Assembly: GCF_017352375.1 (NCBI RefSeq)
Contig: NZ_JAFEVR010000008.1
Span: 310,001 to 374,000, forward strand
Source of the DNA: Mycolicibacterium sp. S2-37
GTDB lineage: Bacteria; Actinomycetota; Actinomycetes; Mycobacteriales; Mycobacteriaceae
Length of the DNA stretch: 64,000 bases
Direction of reading: 5' to 3'
A program made the translations under genes and the position numbers. Under the pieces are notes generated by a model that saw only the letters and a program-made list of their open reading frames with translations, was not told the origin of the DNA and ran no database searches. Below are positions 33,613-44,089 of the stretch, piece after piece. How positions within the stretch are numbered: the stretch's first letter is position 1; the number at the start of each line of letters is the position of its first letter.

Positions 33613-33841
33613 TCTGCTTCTTGCTCTCGTCCTTCGCAGCGGCCTCAGTGAGCCATAAGGCGATCAGCACGTCGCCGGCGGTGATGAACAGGCCGAACCA
33701 GTACGCCCACTTCATCGACGGATCGGGCTGCGTGGTGAAGAAGATGATGAGGAAGATCGGCCCCACACAGCCGAAGACGAAGATCATCGCCTGGATGCGG
33801 ACATACCGCCAGAACGTCTCCACCCGCAGGATTATCGCCAA
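33605..33841 (-). CDS. Small two-helix membrane protein
   Basis: 78 aa with two transmembrane helices (about 14-36, IQAMIFVFGCVGPIFLIIFF, and about 43-66, YWFGLFITAGDVLIALWL) and a charged C-terminus ending DESKKQIK. Convergent with and overlapping menJ by 8 nt. The sequence reads like a conserved mycobacterial small membrane protein. Function unknown. Confidence 0.75.
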   Translation of the reverse strand: MAIILRVETFWRYVRIQAMIFVFGCVGPIFLIIFFTTQPDPSMKWAYWFGLFITAGDVLIALWLTEAAAKDESKKQIK

Positions 33842-33853
33842 AGATGGCCGACG

Positions 33854-34291
33854 ATGAAAGAAATGGTGGCCGTCTACCGCGCTCCGATGCGCTCACGTGA
33901 CGACGACGTCGACGTCGCGGCGACGATCGCGCATGCCCGCGCCCACGGCCTGTGCGGGTTCGGCGAGCGGGGGGTGCCGGACACCAGGCTCGACGGCCGC
34001 ATCGCGCGCTTCGCCGAAGCGCGCGACGGCTCGTTCGTCTGGACCCGTGGCCCCGACGGATTGTTCTGGCTGGGCCGCATCGACGGGGCCTACTTCCGCG
34101 ACGCCGGGGCGGCCGCCGCCGACGTCGACCTCGTCCACGTGCGGCCCTGCCGCTGGTTGCCTGAACCGCTGCTCGAACCGGAGGTACCGGCGGCGGTGCT
34201 GGCGACATATCGCCGGGGCGGCCGGAACTTTCAGCAGACCCACGATCCCGCGGTAGGCGCGCAGTGCCTGCGTCTGTGGGAGGACAGGTGA
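33854..34291 (+). CDS. Conserved hypothetical cytoplasmic protein
   Basis: 145 aa, starting MKEMVAVYRAPMRSRDDDVD. The centre has alternating aromatic and Gly residues (GSFVWTRGPDGLFWLGRIDG), a beta-sheet pattern, and the end reads FQQTHDPAVGAQCLRLWEDR. No signal peptide or membrane segment. No family recognised. It lies between the small membrane protein gene (divergent, 12 nt) and the convergent FAD oxidoreductase. Confidence 0.7.
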   Translation: MKEMVAVYRAPMRSRDDDVDVAATIAHARAHGLCGFGERGVPDTRLDGRIARFAEARDGSFVWTRGPDGLFWLGRIDGAYFRDAGAAAADVDLVHVRPCRWLPEPLLEPEVPAAVLATYRRGGRNFQQTHDPAVGAQCLRLWEDR

Positions 34292-34348
34292 ATCCGTGAC
34301 CGCGCGTTGCGCTCGTCGCGGCCCTGGCAACGGCGCTCGGCGCCGGGC

Positions 34349-36130
34349 CTATGTCGGCCAGCGGGCGTCCATGATGTCCAGGATGTTGGGCAGCTTCGCG
34401 CGATAGCGCGCCAGATCCGCCTGTTTGAACGGAATCCACCACGGCGCCTGGAAGAGTTCGACGATCCTGACCATCGGCCCGCGGTAACCCGACGCCTGCA
34501 GGACACCGTTCGCGGCGTACCGCCCGCCCTCATTGGCGCCCTCCATGGTCGTGACGTTCTGATCGGTCTTGATCCATTCGCCGGCCAGGAACAAGTTGTC
34601 GATCGCGGTGACGGCCTCGGGTCGGCGCGCCCACGATCCAGGGTCCTGGATGAACAGGGGTTCATCGTTGCGCACGCGGCTGGTACCGGAATCGATGATC
34701 GCCGGGTCCAGGAACCAGGAGTGCAGCATCTCGTCGGTGACGACGGTGTCGGTGTCGTTGAGATGGGCCTTGATCTGAGTCCACGCCTCCCTCGCGATCT
34801 CTTCGGGCGTGCAGTCCTTGGCCCGCTTGCGATTGAAGTTGCCCGGCGTGGTCCAGTCCGAGATGATCGCCGACAGGCATTCTTTCGCCTTTCCGTCGCC
34901 ATAGGTGCTGACGGACCGCTTCCAGAACTGCTCCTCGCTGATGGACGTGATGGCCCAGTTGGAGTCGACGAAGTTGACGTGCCCCTTGGTGACGTCGACG
35001 CGTTCCTTGAGGTAGAACATCAGACCGTTCATCCACTCGGTGCGCAACAGCGCCACGTTGCCGAGCTTCGGGTCGAGCGCCATGACGTCGGGGGTCAACA
35101 CCGCGGCCAGTTTCTCGCACGGGATGGCGGAGACGTACCAGTCCGCGACGACCGGATGTGCCACGCCGTTGTTGTCGACCACGGTCGCCGACGCGATGTG
35201 GCGGCCGTCGGGGGTGAGCTTCGCCAGTGCCTGACCGACGCGGAAGGTGACCCCCTCGGACCGCAGATGCGACACCCATGGATCGAGCCACTGCGAACTC
35301 GTCGGCCCGTTGAGCACGCGGTCGAAGCCTTTGTTGTCATAGTCGTTGCCCAGCAACAGGATCGACCACACCGAGGCCTCGCCCACCAATCCGATCGAAT
35401 GGGCGCTGGCGTCTCGGGACTTCGATGCCGCGAGATTGCGGATGATGCCGTCGGCGAGATAGCGGTTGTACTCCTCGGACCGCCGGTTGGCGCCGATGTA
35501 GTCCTCCCAGCTGAGGTTGTCCCACTGGCCGAGTTTGCGTTCATCGCAACTGGTCACGTACACCGCCAGCTTTTGGGCGGCATAGGCCGCGTCGGTGAGC
35601 GGCAGCCGCAGCAGGGTCTGGAACACCGTGGTGAGGCTTTCGATGAACGCCTTGGGCGTGATTGGATTCGGCAGCGGCGGCAACGGAAAAGGCAGTGGGA
35701 TAGTCAGATCCGACCGGCTCATGCCGGAATGCAGGTACGAAGTGGCGCGCGTGAGGTTGTCCCAGGTGCCGTTCGCGTTACCCGGGAACGGAATACGGCG
35801 CATGGTGTCGGTGACGTTGCGGTAGAAGCCGGGAAAGAACCGGAAGCCATGTTCGGCCGGCAGCGGGATCGTGCCCGAATCCGGGACCGGAATCGTTCTG
35901 GCCTTGCCGCCGAGCGCTTTTCGCTCATACACCGTCACGGTGTATCCGCGGTCGACGAGCTCGTGTGCGGCGGTCAGGCCCGCAATACCCGCCCCGAAGA
36001 CGGCCACCGCCCGGCCGGGAGGTGCGGCGCGCGCGGTCGGTGGTGCGATCAGTGTCGCCGCCGCGAGGCCGGTGGCGCTGCCCGCCAGAAAGGATCGCCG
36101 CGAAACCTGCTGCTGATGAATGCGCCCCAT
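34349..36130 (-). CDS. Tat-exported FAD-dependent oxidoreductase (phytoene desaturase/HpnE-like)
   Basis: 593 aa from the ATG at 36130 (a GTG at 36136 is possible). A twin-arginine signal VSRRSFLAGSATGLAAATLI is followed by the FAD-binding VAVFGAGIAGLTAAHELVDR. The C-terminal FAD motif is FLAGEWIKTDQNVTTMEGAN. The amine-oxidase/carotene desaturase fold is clear. Such proteins include hydroxysqualene dehydroxylases and carotenoid or sterol-type desaturases. Export by Tat with bound cofactor suggests a lipid substrate at the outer face of the membrane. It sits in the menaquinone neighbourhood, but a role there is unproven. Confidence 0.85.
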   Translation of the reverse strand: MGRIHQQQVSRRSFLAGSATGLAAATLIAPPTARAAPPGRAVAVFGAGIAGLTAAHELVDRGYTVTVYERKALGGKARTIPVPDSGTIPLPAEHGFRFFPGFYRNVTDTMRRIPFPGNANGTWDNLTRATSYLHSGMSRSDLTIPLPFPLPPLPNPITPKAFIESLTTVFQTLLRLPLTDAAYAAQKLAVYVTSCDERKLGQWDNLSWEDYIGANRRSEEYNRYLADGIIRNLAASKSRDASAHSIGLVGEASVWSILLLGNDYDNKGFDRVLNGPTSSQWLDPWVSHLRSEGVTFRVGQALAKLTPDGRHIASATVVDNNGVAHPVVADWYVSAIPCEKLAAVLTPDVMALDPKLGNVALLRTEWMNGLMFYLKERVDVTKGHVNFVDSNWAITSISEEQFWKRSVSTYGDGKAKECLSAIISDWTTPGNFNRKRAKDCTPEEIAREAWTQIKAHLNDTDTVVTDEMLHSWFLDPAIIDSGTSRVRNDEPLFIQDPGSWARRPEAVTAIDNLFLAGEWIKTDQNVTTMEGANEGGRYAANGVLQASGYRGPMVRIVELFQAPWWIPFKQADLARYRAKLPNILDIMDARWPT

Positions 36131-36237
36131 AGCCACACCGCCCCCGTTGTGGAACCCCTTTGCGGCCGAAGTTAACGGCTATTCTCGTGGAAGCGGCGCA
36201 TTTGCCCCGGCGTTTTGCCGGTATAAGTAACTGCCCG

Positions 36238-36924
36238 CTAGGGCTTGACCGCAGAATGCAGCGCGACGATGCCACCGGTCAAATTGCGCCATCGCACCTG
36301 CGACCACCCTGCGGCGGCGATCCGCCGGGCCAGATCGGGCTGATCGGGCCAGGCCCGGATGGACTCGGCGAGGTAGACGTACGCGTCGGGATTCGACGCC
36401 ACTGCCCGGGCCATCCGCGGCAGCGCCTGCATCAGATATTCCTTGTACAGGGTCGCGAACGCGTGGTTGGTGGGGGTGGCGAACTCACACACCACCAATC
36501 GGCCGCCCGGCCGCGTCACGCGCGCCATCTCGCGCAGACCGGCGGAGTGGTCGACCACGTTGCGCAGCCCGAAGCTGATCGTCACCGCATCGAACGACTC
36601 GTCCGCGAAAGGCAGCTTGGTCGCATCGCCGGCCACCTTCGGCAGCTCCCGCCGACGACCGGCGGACAGCATGCCCACCGAGAAGTCCGCCGCCACACAC
36701 CACGCCCCGGACGCGGCGAGCTCCGCCGTCGACACCGCGGTGCCGGCCGCGAGGTCGAGGACCCTGTCCCCCGGCCCGATACCGAGCGCCGCGCGCGTCT
36801 GGCGCCGCCAGAACCGGTCCTGGCCCAGCGAGAGCACGGTGTTGGTCAGGTCGTAGCGGCGCGCCACCGCATCGAACATCGAAGCGACCTCGTGCGGGTC
36901 CTTTTCCAGCGTCGCGCGGCTCAC
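36238..36924 (-). CDS. menG: Demethylmenaquinone methyltransferase
   Basis: 228 aa; GTG start at 36924 ([18 protein letters not shown]), matching the M. tuberculosis MenG (Rv0558) N-terminus. It performs the last step of menaquinone synthesis with S-adenosylmethionine. The SAM motif [12 protein letters not shown], the UbiE signatures [18 protein letters not shown] and [14 protein letters not shown], and the end [13 protein letters not shown] are all present. It is divergent from an SDR gene with a 70-nt gap. Confidence 0.95.
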   Translation of the reverse strand: MSRATLEKDPHEVASMFDAVARRYDLTNTVLSLGQDRFWRRQTRAALGIGPGDRVLDLAAGTAVSTAELAASGAWCVAADFSVGMLSAGRRRELPKVAGDATKLPFADESFDAVTISFGLRNVVDHSAGLREMARVTRPGGRLVVCEFATPTNHAFATLYKEYLMQALPRMARAVASNPDAYVYLAESIRAWPDQPDLARRIAAAGWSQVRWRNLTGGIVALHSAVKP

Positions 36925-36994
36925 CGGACCGACGCTACCTGTGAATCCATCGGCGCCGGGAATCAGTCCGGCGCCGTCGCCCTTGTATTCGGTC

Positions 36995-37819
36995 ATGAGC
37001 GAAAAAGTTTGGTTCATCACCGGAACATCGCGCGGTTTCGGACGCGAGTGGACGATCGCGGCCCTCGAACGGGGAGACCGTGTCGCGGCGACCGCTCGCG
37101 ACACCGCCACGCTGGACGACCTCACGGCGACGTACGGCGACGCGCTGCTGCCGATCGCCCTGGACGTCACCGACCGCGACGCGGACTTCGCCGCCGTCGC
37201 GCAGGCACACGACCACTTCGGCCGGCTCGACATCGTCGTCAACAATGCGGGCTACGGGCAGTTCGGCTTCATCGAGGAACTGTCCGAGCAGGAGTTCCGC
37301 GATCAGCTCGAGACGAATCTGTTCGGTGCGCTGTGGATCACGCAGGCGGCGCTGCCCTATCTGCGCGAGCAGCGCAGCGGCCACATCATCCAGGTGTCCT
37401 CGATCGGCGGCATCTCGGCGTTCGCCAACATCGGCGCCTACCACGCCTCGAAGTGGGGTCTGGAAGGGTTCTCGCAGTCGCTGGCGCAGGAGGTCGAACC
37501 GTTCGGCATCCACGTCACGCTCATCGAGCCCGGCGGCTTCTCCACCGACTGGAGCGGTCCGTCGGCCAGGCACGCGACGCCGCTGCCCGCCTACGAGGAG
37601 GCCCACGCAGAAGCCGAACGCATCCGCAGCCAGCGGGCGGCGAACCAGGGCGACCCCAAGGCGTCGGCGGCGGCCGTCCTCAAGATCGTCGACGCCGACA
37701 AGCCGCCGCTGCGGGTGTTCTTCGGCGAATTGCCCCTGCAGCTGGCCAAGGCCGACTACGAGAGCCGCCTGGCGACGTGGGAGGAATGGCAGCCGGTCGC
37801 CGTCGAGGCGCAGGGCTAG
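36995..37819 (+). CDS. Short-chain dehydrogenase/reductase
   Basis: 274-aa classical SDR with [21 protein letters not shown], the active Ser in [10 protein letters not shown] and YHASK (Tyr-Lys). The start at 36995 ([10 protein letters not shown]) is the usual short N-terminus; the extension to 36941 is not conserved-looking. Its last 4 nt overlap the convergent VOC gene. Substrate unknown; the FG-E-LSE type is frequent among oxidoreductases of broad specificity. Confidence 0.87.
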   Translation: MSEKVWFITGTSRGFGREWTIAALERGDRVAATARDTATLDDLTATYGDALLPIALDVTDRDADFAAVAQAHDHFGRLDIVVNNAGYGQFGFIEELSEQEFRDQLETNLFGALWITQAALPYLREQRSGHIIQVSSIGGISAFANIGAYHASKWGLEGFSQSLAQEVEPFGIHVTLIEPGGFSTDWSGPSARHATPLPAYEEAHAEAERIRSQRAANQGDPKASAAAVLKIVDADKPPLRVFFGELPLQLAKADYESRLATWEEWQPVAVEAQG

Positions 37820-38184
37820 ACAGTCAGCGGCGAGCCGACGCGGTGCAGTGTGCCGTCCGGGTCGACATAGGCGAATTCGCGCAGACCATAGGGCGTGTCC
37901 TCGAGGTCGGTGAAGCGCCCGGCGAGCCCCTGTGCCGTCCACTCGGCGTGCAGCGCGTCGGCGTCGCTGACGTAGAGATAGACGCTCGAGGCGGTGGTCA
38001 GCGGGTCGTGGTCCGCCCATTCGGTCAGGTGTAGTGAGACGTCGTCGCGGTCGACGTACCCGTAGCTGTCGGGCCCTTGATAGGCGCGGGCCGCGAAGCC
38101 GAGTCTGCGGTAGCGCTCGAGTGCGGCGTCGAGGTCACGCACCGGGATGATCGGGGCGATGCGCGCGAAGCTGACGGAACTCAC
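37816..38184 (-). CDS. VOC family (glyoxalase/bleomycin-resistance fold) protein
   Basis: 122 aa from the GTG at 38184 (another GTG at 38208 would add 8 residues). One vicinal-oxygen-chelate module set: ARIAPIIPVRDLDAALERY at the start, DDVSLHLTEWADHDP in the middle, and EFAYVDPDGTLHRVG at the end, where EFAYVDPDG is the usual last-strand motif. Dimeric members bind antibiotics or act as small-molecule lyases and dioxygenases. Substrate unknown. Confidence 0.8.
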   Translation of the reverse strand: MSSVSFARIAPIIPVRDLDAALERYRRLGFAARAYQGPDSYGYVDRDDVSLHLTEWADHDPLTTASSVYLYVSDADALHAEWTAQGLAGRFTDLEDTPYGLREFAYVDPDGTLHRVGSPLTV

Positions 38185-38275
38185 CGGCCCAGTCTGCTCG
38201 CAGCGCACTGCCGACTTCTGCGCCAGGGTCGTGATTCGGCCGGAACCGCCGCCGTGGTGCAGAACTCGCCGACGG

Positions 38276-39403
38276 TCAAGCGGCCTTGAGCCTGCGCTGC
38301 CCCGCCACCGCTTCGTAGTGGTCGATCAACTCGGCGCAGATCGCGGGCCAGGTGCGGCCCAGCACACTGCGGCGCGCGGCCACCGAGTAGCGGTGCCGTT
38401 CGTCGATGAGGTGGTCGACGGCCTCGGACAACTTGGCCTCGAATTCGTCGACCGCGAGTAGCAGGCCGGTGCGATACGGCGCCACCAGATCCCGCGGCCC
38501 GCCGGCGTTGGGCGCGATCACCGGCAGTCCCGAGGCCATCGCCTCCTGCACCGCCTGGCAGAAGGTCTCGTGTTCGCCGGGGTGGACGAACACGTCCATG
38601 CTCGCGTACGCGGCCGCCAACTCCTCGCCGTACAGCGCACCGGTGAAAACCGCTGTTGGCATGGCCGATTCGAGCTTCGCCCGATCGACACCGTCGCCGA
38701 CGACGACCACCTGCAGATCGTCGCGCTCGCTCAGCGCGACCAGCCGTTCGACGTGCTTCTCGGGGGCGAGCCTGCCGACGAAGCCGACGATCGGCCGGGC
38801 GCCGGGCGACCACTTCCGGCGCAATGCCTCGTCGCGCGCCGACGGGGCGAAGCCGGTGATGTCCACGCCGCGTGCCCACTTGTACACCCGCGGAACGCCG
38901 TGCGCCTCGAGGTTCTCGATCGCCGACGTCGAGGGCGCCAGCGTGCGGTCGGCTTTGCTGTGCAGCCGTCGCGTCCACGCCCACGAGGCGCGCGAGAGCA
39001 CGCCGACGCCGTAGCTCTGCGCGAACCCCGCGACGTCGGTCTGGAACACGGCCACCGTCGGTACCCCGAGATGGCGGGCCGCATGGACGCCGCCCCATCC
39101 GAGCAGCGCCGGGGAAGCCAGATGCACGACGTCGGGGTCGAAGCCGCGCAGCACCTTGACCAGCCGCGGCCGCGGCACCCCGAGTGGCAGCGAGGTGATC
39201 TTCGGGAACATCCGCGACGGCACCCGATGCACCCGAACCCCGTCGTGGACGCGGTCGGCGGGCGGTTCACCGCGCGGGGTGTCGGGAGCGATCACCAACA
39301 CCTCGTGACCCGTGGAGCGGAGATGCTCGATCACCCGAAGCACCGAGTTGGTGACGCCGTTGACATTCGGGAGGAAGGATTCTGCGACGATCGCAACGCG
39401 CAC
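38276..39403 (-). CDS. mgtA: GDP-mannose-dependent alpha-mannosyltransferase (GT4)
   Basis: 375 aa; GTG start at 39403 ([20 protein letters not shown]). GT-B glycosyltransferase of family 4: N-domain Gly loop [10 protein letters not shown], donor site [15 protein letters not shown] and the EX7E element [18 protein letters not shown]. It is next to menG, as is M. tuberculosis Rv0557 (MgtA, formerly PimB), which acts in mannosylglycolipid/lipomannan-type synthesis at the membrane. The long frame upstream of 39403 overlaps the promoter of the lipoprotein gene and is not used. Confidence 0.9.
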   Translation of the reverse strand: MRVAIVAESFLPNVNGVTNSVLRVIEHLRSTGHEVLVIAPDTPRGEPPADRVHDGVRVHRVPSRMFPKITSLPLGVPRPRLVKVLRGFDPDVVHLASPALLGWGGVHAARHLGVPTVAVFQTDVAGFAQSYGVGVLSRASWAWTRRLHSKADRTLAPSTSAIENLEAHGVPRVYKWARGVDITGFAPSARDEALRRKWSPGARPIVGFVGRLAPEKHVERLVALSERDDLQVVVVGDGVDRAKLESAMPTAVFTGALYGEELAAAYASMDVFVHPGEHETFCQAVQEAMASGLPVIAPNAGGPRDLVAPYRTGLLLAVDEFEAKLSEAVDHLIDERHRYSVAARRSVLGRTWPAICAELIDHYEAVAGQRRLKAA

Positions 39404-39506
39404 GACAGTCAGAGTCGCAGCGCCGCCTTTCTCGGAGGTTTCGCCACGGCATACACGACACGAAAAGCCGGATTCGTCGGCTGTGCGGGCGCGGTACGGT
39501 CGTGGC

Positions 39507-40172
39507 GTGCACAAGTGGCTGGTGCTCGTCGCCGCGATCGTCGTCCTGCTGACCGGCGGCTGTACCCGGCAGGTCACCGGCACCGCGCGACTGGATCCCC
39601 GACAGCCCGGCACCGCGATCACCGAGGACGGCTACGGGATCCTGGTCGGCGATCCCGACGCCCCGGCGCAGATCGAGATCTTCACCGAACCCCAGTGCCC
39701 GCACTGCGCCGACCTGCAGGCCGACTTCGGCCGGGAGATCGCCGGCTACATCAGCCTCGGCCAGCTGGGCGTGACCTACCGGCCGGTGACGTTCCTCGAC
39801 CAGGTCGGCGACCACTCCGCCCGGGTGAGCAACGCCATGTTCGCCGCCGCGGCGGCACAGCCCCGCGGGGTGTCGTTCCAGGCGTACGTCGAAGACCTGT
39901 GGGCCCATCAGCAGCCCGGTGGCGACGGACCCAGCGACACCGAACTGGCCGAGATGGCGCGGGAGAGCGGCATCCCGGCCACCGCTGTCGACGCCATCGC
40001 CGTGGGTGAGCGCGCCGTCGACACCCGGGAGATGAACGACCTCAACATCGAGTACCTCAGCGGACTCGACTACCTCGAGATCGGCACGCCCAAGGTCTAC
40101 GACCTCAACAACGACGAGGTGCTCGACATCTACGACGACGACTGGCTGTCGAAACTGATCTCGACGATCTAG
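39507..40172 (+). CDS. DsbA-like thiol-disulfide lipoprotein
   Basis: 221 aa; GTG start at 39507. Lipoprotein signal [20 protein letters not shown] with Cys19 as the lipidated residue. A thioredoxin-like DsbA domain follows with the active-site CPHC (64-67) in FTEPQCPHC, and the cis-Pro loop is in [10 protein letters not shown]. It likely oxidises or isomerises disulfides of exported proteins at the outer face of the membrane. The stop overlaps the convergent alcohol dehydrogenase by 4 nt. Confidence 0.88.
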   Translation: MHKWLVLVAAIVVLLTGGCTRQVTGTARLDPRQPGTAITEDGYGILVGDPDAPAQIEIFTEPQCPHCADLQADFGREIAGYISLGQLGVTYRPVTFLDQVGDHSARVSNAMFAAAAAQPRGVSFQAYVEDLWAHQQPGGDGPSDTELAEMARESGIPATAVDAIAVGERAVDTREMNDLNIEYLSGLDYLEIGTPKVYDLNNDEVLDIYDDDWLSKLISTI

Positions 40173-41335
40173 GGCCGCAACGCAACCCGGATGCAGTTGT
40201 CCTGCTTGTTCTTGAACATGTCATAGGCGCGCACCCCGTCTTCGAGAGGCAGATCGTGGGTGATCAGCTTGGCCGGGTCGAGGTCGCCCTGCTCGACGTA
40301 GTCGAACAGCCGCGGCATGTACCGCTGCCCGTGCTGCTGAGCCGACTTGACGGTCAGCCCCTTGTTCGTGACGACGCCCATCGGGAACTTGTCGGTCAAC
40401 CCGTAGACCCCGAGCACCGAGACCACACCGCCCTTGCGGCAGGCCAGGATCGCCTCGCGCAGCGCGCTGGCCCGGTCGGTCTCCAGGCGCAGCAGCTGCT
40501 TGGCCCGGTCGTAGAGCTCCTGCACGCCGGTGCTGTGCCCCTCCATGCCGACGGCGTCGATACAGGCATCGGGCCCACGGCCGCCGGTCATCTCCCGCAG
40601 GGTCTCCTGCACGCTGTCCGCCGCACCGTAGTCGATGGTCTCCAGGCCGAAGTCGCGCGCGAGCGCAAGCCGCTCCGGGATGCGGTCGATGATGATGGCG
40701 CGGTCGGCGCCCAGCAGCAGCGCGCTCTTGGCCGCCATCAGACCCACTCCCCCCGCACCCCAGACCGCGACGGTGTCGCCGCCGCTGACATCGCAGAAGT
40801 CGGCACCCATGAAGCCGGTGGGCACCGCGTCGGACAGGAACAGCGCCTGTTCGTCGGTGACGTCGCCAGGGATCCGGAAGCAGTTGGCGTCGCCGAACGG
40901 CACCCGCACGTATTGCGCGTGCGAGCCGGCGTAGCCACCGAACGGATGGGTGTAGCCGTAGATGCCGCCCGACGGATAGCCGAGCAGCGGCTGCTGCAGT
41001 TCGGCGTTCGGGTTGGTGGTGTCGCAGCACGAGTACAGCTCGTGCTCGCAGTACCAGCACTTGTTGCAGGCGATGAACGACGGGACCACGACGCGGTCGC
41101 CGACCTTGACCTCGCGCACCTCCCGCCCGATCTCGATGATTTCGCCCATGAATTCGTGGCCGAAGACGTCGCCCTCCCGCATGCCGGGTAGGTAACCGTC
41201 GATGAAGTGCAGGTCGGATCCGCAGGTGGTGGTGAGCTTCACCTGCAGGATGACGTCGTGCGGGTTGAGGATCTCGGGGTCGTCGACGGTCTCCACGGAC
41301 AGGTCGTTGACGCCGTTCCAGCACAGTGCGCGCAT
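40169..41335 (-). CDS. Zinc-dependent alcohol dehydrogenase (glutathione-independent formaldehyde DH-like)
   Basis: 388-aa medium-chain dehydrogenase. The catalytic zinc Cys is in TTCGSDLHFIDG and its partner in GHEFMGEIIEIG. A structural-zinc Cys cluster lies in CNKCWYCEHELYSCC, and the NAD site is VWGAGGVGLMAAKSAL. The insert around GGIYGYTHPFGGYAGSHAQY is typical of the larger formaldehyde dehydrogenase-like subgroup. The start at 41335 (MRALCWNGVNDLSV) is standard. It is followed on the same strand by an SRPBCC gene upstream. Substrate unknown. Confidence 0.87.
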   Translation of the reverse strand: MRALCWNGVNDLSVETVDDPEILNPHDVILQVKLTTTCGSDLHFIDGYLPGMREGDVFGHEFMGEIIEIGREVREVKVGDRVVVPSFIACNKCWYCEHELYSCCDTTNPNAELQQPLLGYPSGGIYGYTHPFGGYAGSHAQYVRVPFGDANCFRIPGDVTDEQALFLSDAVPTGFMGADFCDVSGGDTVAVWGAGGVGLMAAKSALLLGADRAIIIDRIPERLALARDFGLETIDYGAADSVQETLREMTGGRGPDACIDAVGMEGHSTGVQELYDRAKQLLRLETDRASALREAILACRKGGVVSVLGVYGLTDKFPMGVVTNKGLTVKSAQQHGQRYMPRLFDYVEQGDLDPAKLITHDLPLEDGVRAYDMFKNKQDNCIRVALRP

Positions 41336-41349
41336 CAGTGGCCTCTCGA

Positions 41350-41865
41350 TTACCGCGCGGACGGCCGCGCGCTGGGGTTGGATCGGATCGTGGGCACTTC
41401 GCCCGTCTGCAGCAGCGCCCGGCACCGGTAGAGCACCTTGAACGCCAGCGCACCCGAAAGAAGGTCGGGCGCAGGAGTTTTCGTTCGCAGCCCCAGCTCG
41501 GTTCCCAGTCCGTTCGGCGCGGGCCGGTATGTCACCAGGATTTCGTTGGCATCTTCGCCGGCGCCGACGAATCGCAGTCCGCCGTTCTCGCTGTGCACCC
41601 GGGACTGCCATGTGGTCGATACCGGTCCGGCGTGCAGCTTCCACCGGTAGCTGTCGGGTGCGCTGAACTCGACCTCGCCGAGTTCACCGAGTACCACCGA
41701 CATCCGGTTCGGGTCGCGCCAGAGCTCTTCGGCCTCGACGACGGTGCAGTTGACCGTCACCCACTGGCCGTTGGCGGCGTCCGCCGGATCCTTGTCGGTG
41801 ATCTTGCTGACCAGCGTGCCGGCCACCGCGGCCGCCCGGTCTTTGGCCGTGTCGAGATATCCCAT
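41350..41865 (-). CDS. SRPBCC/START-like domain protein
   Basis: 171 aa, start at 41865 (MGYLDTAKDRAAAVAG) with GGAGGG nine bases upstream. The first 45 residues are helical. The rest fits the polyketide-cyclase/SRPBCC fold: VNCTVVEAEELWRDP, SYRWKLHAGPVSTTWQSRVH, then a long C-terminal helix. These domains bind hydrophobic ligands. It ends 14 nt before the alcohol dehydrogenase, so the two are probably co-transcribed. Confidence 0.75.
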   Translation of the reverse strand: MGYLDTAKDRAAAVAGTLVSKITDKDPADAANGQWVTVNCTVVEAEELWRDPNRMSVVLGELGEVEFSAPDSYRWKLHAGPVSTTWQSRVHSENGGLRFVGAGEDANEILVTYRPAPNGLGTELGLRTKTPAPDLLSGALAFKVLYRCRALLQTGEVPTIRSNPSARPSAR

Positions 41866-41919
41866 CTGCGGTTCCCTCCGTCGGGCGATGGCGATACCCC
41901 GCGACGGCGGCTCCAAACG

Positions 41920-42450
41920 CTAAGCGGGCCGGCCCGCGCGCGCGAGGCGCTTCTGCAGGTACGCCAGAGCTCCCAGTACGGCTCCGGCGATCAGCCAGCC
42001 GACCACCGCGATCGAACCGGCAGGAATGATCGCCAGCGACGCGTTGCGATCTTGCACCCGCACCAGGTCGGGGTTGTTTCGGTCGTATTCGACGTAGATG
42101 CGCATCCCCGTCTCGAGCTCCGACGGATACAGCACACCCAGCTCGGGCCGGTAGGTGATGCGGTCGGGGGTGACGAACTCGATGGTCGAGCGACGCGGCC
42201 CTGCGCTGAGCACGTTGGCTTCGGCGACGCCCATGTTGCGTTCGATCTGCCGGTCGTCACGCCAGGCGCCGACGACCATCAGCACCGATTGCAATGTCAC
42301 CAGCAGCGCGACGATCACCACCCCGATCCGGATGCGGCGGATGATGCGCTGAACGCGGGTCTCGTCCGCCTCCCACGACAGGTGCGGGATCAGGCCGCGG
42401 ATGACAGCCCGGACGGCTGGGCCCCGGCGCCGCAGGCCGGCACGTTTCAC
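41920..42450 (-). CDS. DUF3592-type membrane protein
   Basis: 176 aa; GTG start overlapping the menD stop (GTGA). Two transmembrane helices ([20 protein letters not shown] and [20 protein letters not shown]) flank an outer beta domain with [14 protein letters not shown] and [17 protein letters not shown], the DUF3592 pattern. It corresponds by position to M. tuberculosis Rv0556, next to menD. Function unknown. Confidence 0.82.
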   Translation of the reverse strand: MKRAGLRRRGPAVRAVIRGLIPHLSWEADETRVQRIIRRIRIGVVIVALLVTLQSVLMVVGAWRDDRQIERNMGVAEANVLSAGPRRSTIEFVTPDRITYRPELGVLYPSELETGMRIYVEYDRNNPDLVRVQDRNASLAIIPAGSIAVVGWLIAGAVLGALAYLQKRLARAGRPA

Positions 42451-44087
42451 AGGGCCGCCCTGATCGACGCGTGCAGCGCGCGCAGCGACGAACGGTCGGC
42501 CTTCACCTCCAGCACGCGCAATCCCTCGTTCGGCTCGTCGAGGGCTTCGGCCAGCTGGGCGGCCTCGATCTGCCGGTTCTCGACGTGATAGGCGCGGCAC
42601 AGCGCACCGACATCGACGTCGTGCGGGGTGCCGAACACCCGTGACGCCACATCGCCGAAGCGCGGGTCACCCTGTTCCAGGAGTTCGAAGATGCCGCCGC
42701 CGTTGTCGTTGGACACCACGATCGTCAGGTTGCGGGGCAGCGGTTCGGTCGGTCCGATCAGCAGGCCGGAGCTGTCGTGGACGAAGGTCAGATCGCCGAG
42801 CAGCGCGAGGGTTCGGCCCCCGGTGCGGTCATGGGCGAGCGCTGCCCCGATGGCCGTGGACACCGTGCCGTCGATGCCCGCCACCCCGCGGTTGGACCGC
42901 ACCTGCACCCCGCGCGGGCTGAAGCCGACCAGCGCGACGTCGCGCACGGGGTTGCTCGCGCCGAGCACCAGTTGGTCACCTGGGCGCAACGCGTCGGCGA
43001 CCGCGGCGGCGACGTGCAGCCCCGTCGTCAGCGGATGGGCTGCGAGCTGACCCCGCACCGCGTCGAACGCGTGCTGGTTGGCCGCGGCGCACCGCGACAG
43101 CCAGGCGGGGTCGGGGGTGCCGCTGGTGACGGCGCGGGTGCCGGTGGCCTGGGAGTTGCCGCTCACGTCAGGCCAGCGGGGCCCGGTGGTCAGCGCGTAG
43201 ACCGGCACCGACGAATCGGCCAGCAGCGCCGACACCGGCCGGTGCAGCGTCGGTCGGCCCAGCATGATCACCTGCCGCGGCCGCAGCATCGGCAGCGCCA
43301 GCGGATGCAGCGGGTTCGCGGCCGGCGGCGCGGTCGGTTCGGCGACGGTGGGCAGATCCGCGAGTTCGGGATGAACGCCTGCACCGTGACCGGCGATCAC
43401 GACGCTGTCGGGCGTCACGTCGATGTCGAGCGGCTGATCGAAGGTGACCGGCGGGGTGTAGGTCCACGGCTTGCCGTCGGGCCGGCCGGCCGGGATCGAC
43501 CCGTCGTCGTCGACCGGCGGCACCAGCGGTTCGCGCAGGGGGATGTCGAACTGCACCGGCCCGGCGTTGGCACTGCGGAGTCCCGTGGCCGCCACCAGGA
43601 CTCGACATGTCGCCGAACGCCACTGGGCGTTGAGGGCAATGATGTCGTCCGCGGCGCCATGCATTCCCGGGGCGAGCCCGAGGCTGATGTTCGCGCGGAC
43701 CTGGGTACCGAAATAGCCGAGCTGTTCGAAGGTCTGGTTGGCGCCCGTGCCGAGCATCTCGTAGGGCCGGTTGGCGCTCAGCACGATCAACGGCACGCGC
43801 GCGTAGTTGGCCTCCACCACCGCGGGCCCCAGATTGGCCACGGCGGTGCCCGACGTCATCGCCACGCAGACCGGCGCCCGCTCGGCCACCGCCAACCCGA
43901 TCGCAAGGAAGCCGGCGGTGCGTTCGTCGATGCGCACGTGCAGCCGCAATCGGCCGGTGCGGTCGGCGTCGGCCAGGGCGAACGCCAGCGGCGCGTTGCG
44001 CGAACCGGGGCACAGGACCACATCGCGCACGCCGCCGCGAACGAGTTCGTCGACGACGACACGGGCCTGTGCCGTGGAGGGGTTCAT
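42447..44087 (-). CDS. menD: MenD, SEPHCHC synthase
   Basis: 546-aa thiamine-diphosphate enzyme that joins isochorismate with 2-oxoglutarate-derived succinic semialdehyde, the first committed menaquinone step. The start [20 protein letters not shown] matches the family. [32 protein letters not shown] and the ThDP/metal motif [10 protein letters not shown] are intact. It is followed by the DUF3592 gene and preceded by bpoC 2 nt away, the order of Rv0554-Rv0556. Confidence 0.95.
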   Translation of the reverse strand: MNPSTAQARVVVDELVRGGVRDVVLCPGSRNAPLAFALADADRTGRLRLHVRIDERTAGFLAIGLAVAERAPVCVAMTSGTAVANLGPAVVEANYARVPLIVLSANRPYEMLGTGANQTFEQLGYFGTQVRANISLGLAPGMHGAADDIIALNAQWRSATCRVLVAATGLRSANAGPVQFDIPLREPLVPPVDDDGSIPAGRPDGKPWTYTPPVTFDQPLDIDVTPDSVVIAGHGAGVHPELADLPTVAEPTAPPAANPLHPLALPMLRPRQVIMLGRPTLHRPVSALLADSSVPVYALTTGPRWPDVSGNSQATGTRAVTSGTPDPAWLSRCAAANQHAFDAVRGQLAAHPLTTGLHVAAAVADALRPGDQLVLGASNPVRDVALVGFSPRGVQVRSNRGVAGIDGTVSTAIGAALAHDRTGGRTLALLGDLTFVHDSSGLLIGPTEPLPRNLTIVVSNDNGGGIFELLEQGDPRFGDVASRVFGTPHDVDVGALCRAYHVENRQIEAAQLAEALDEPNEGLRVLEVKADRSSLRALHASIRAAL

Positions 44088-44089
44088 CC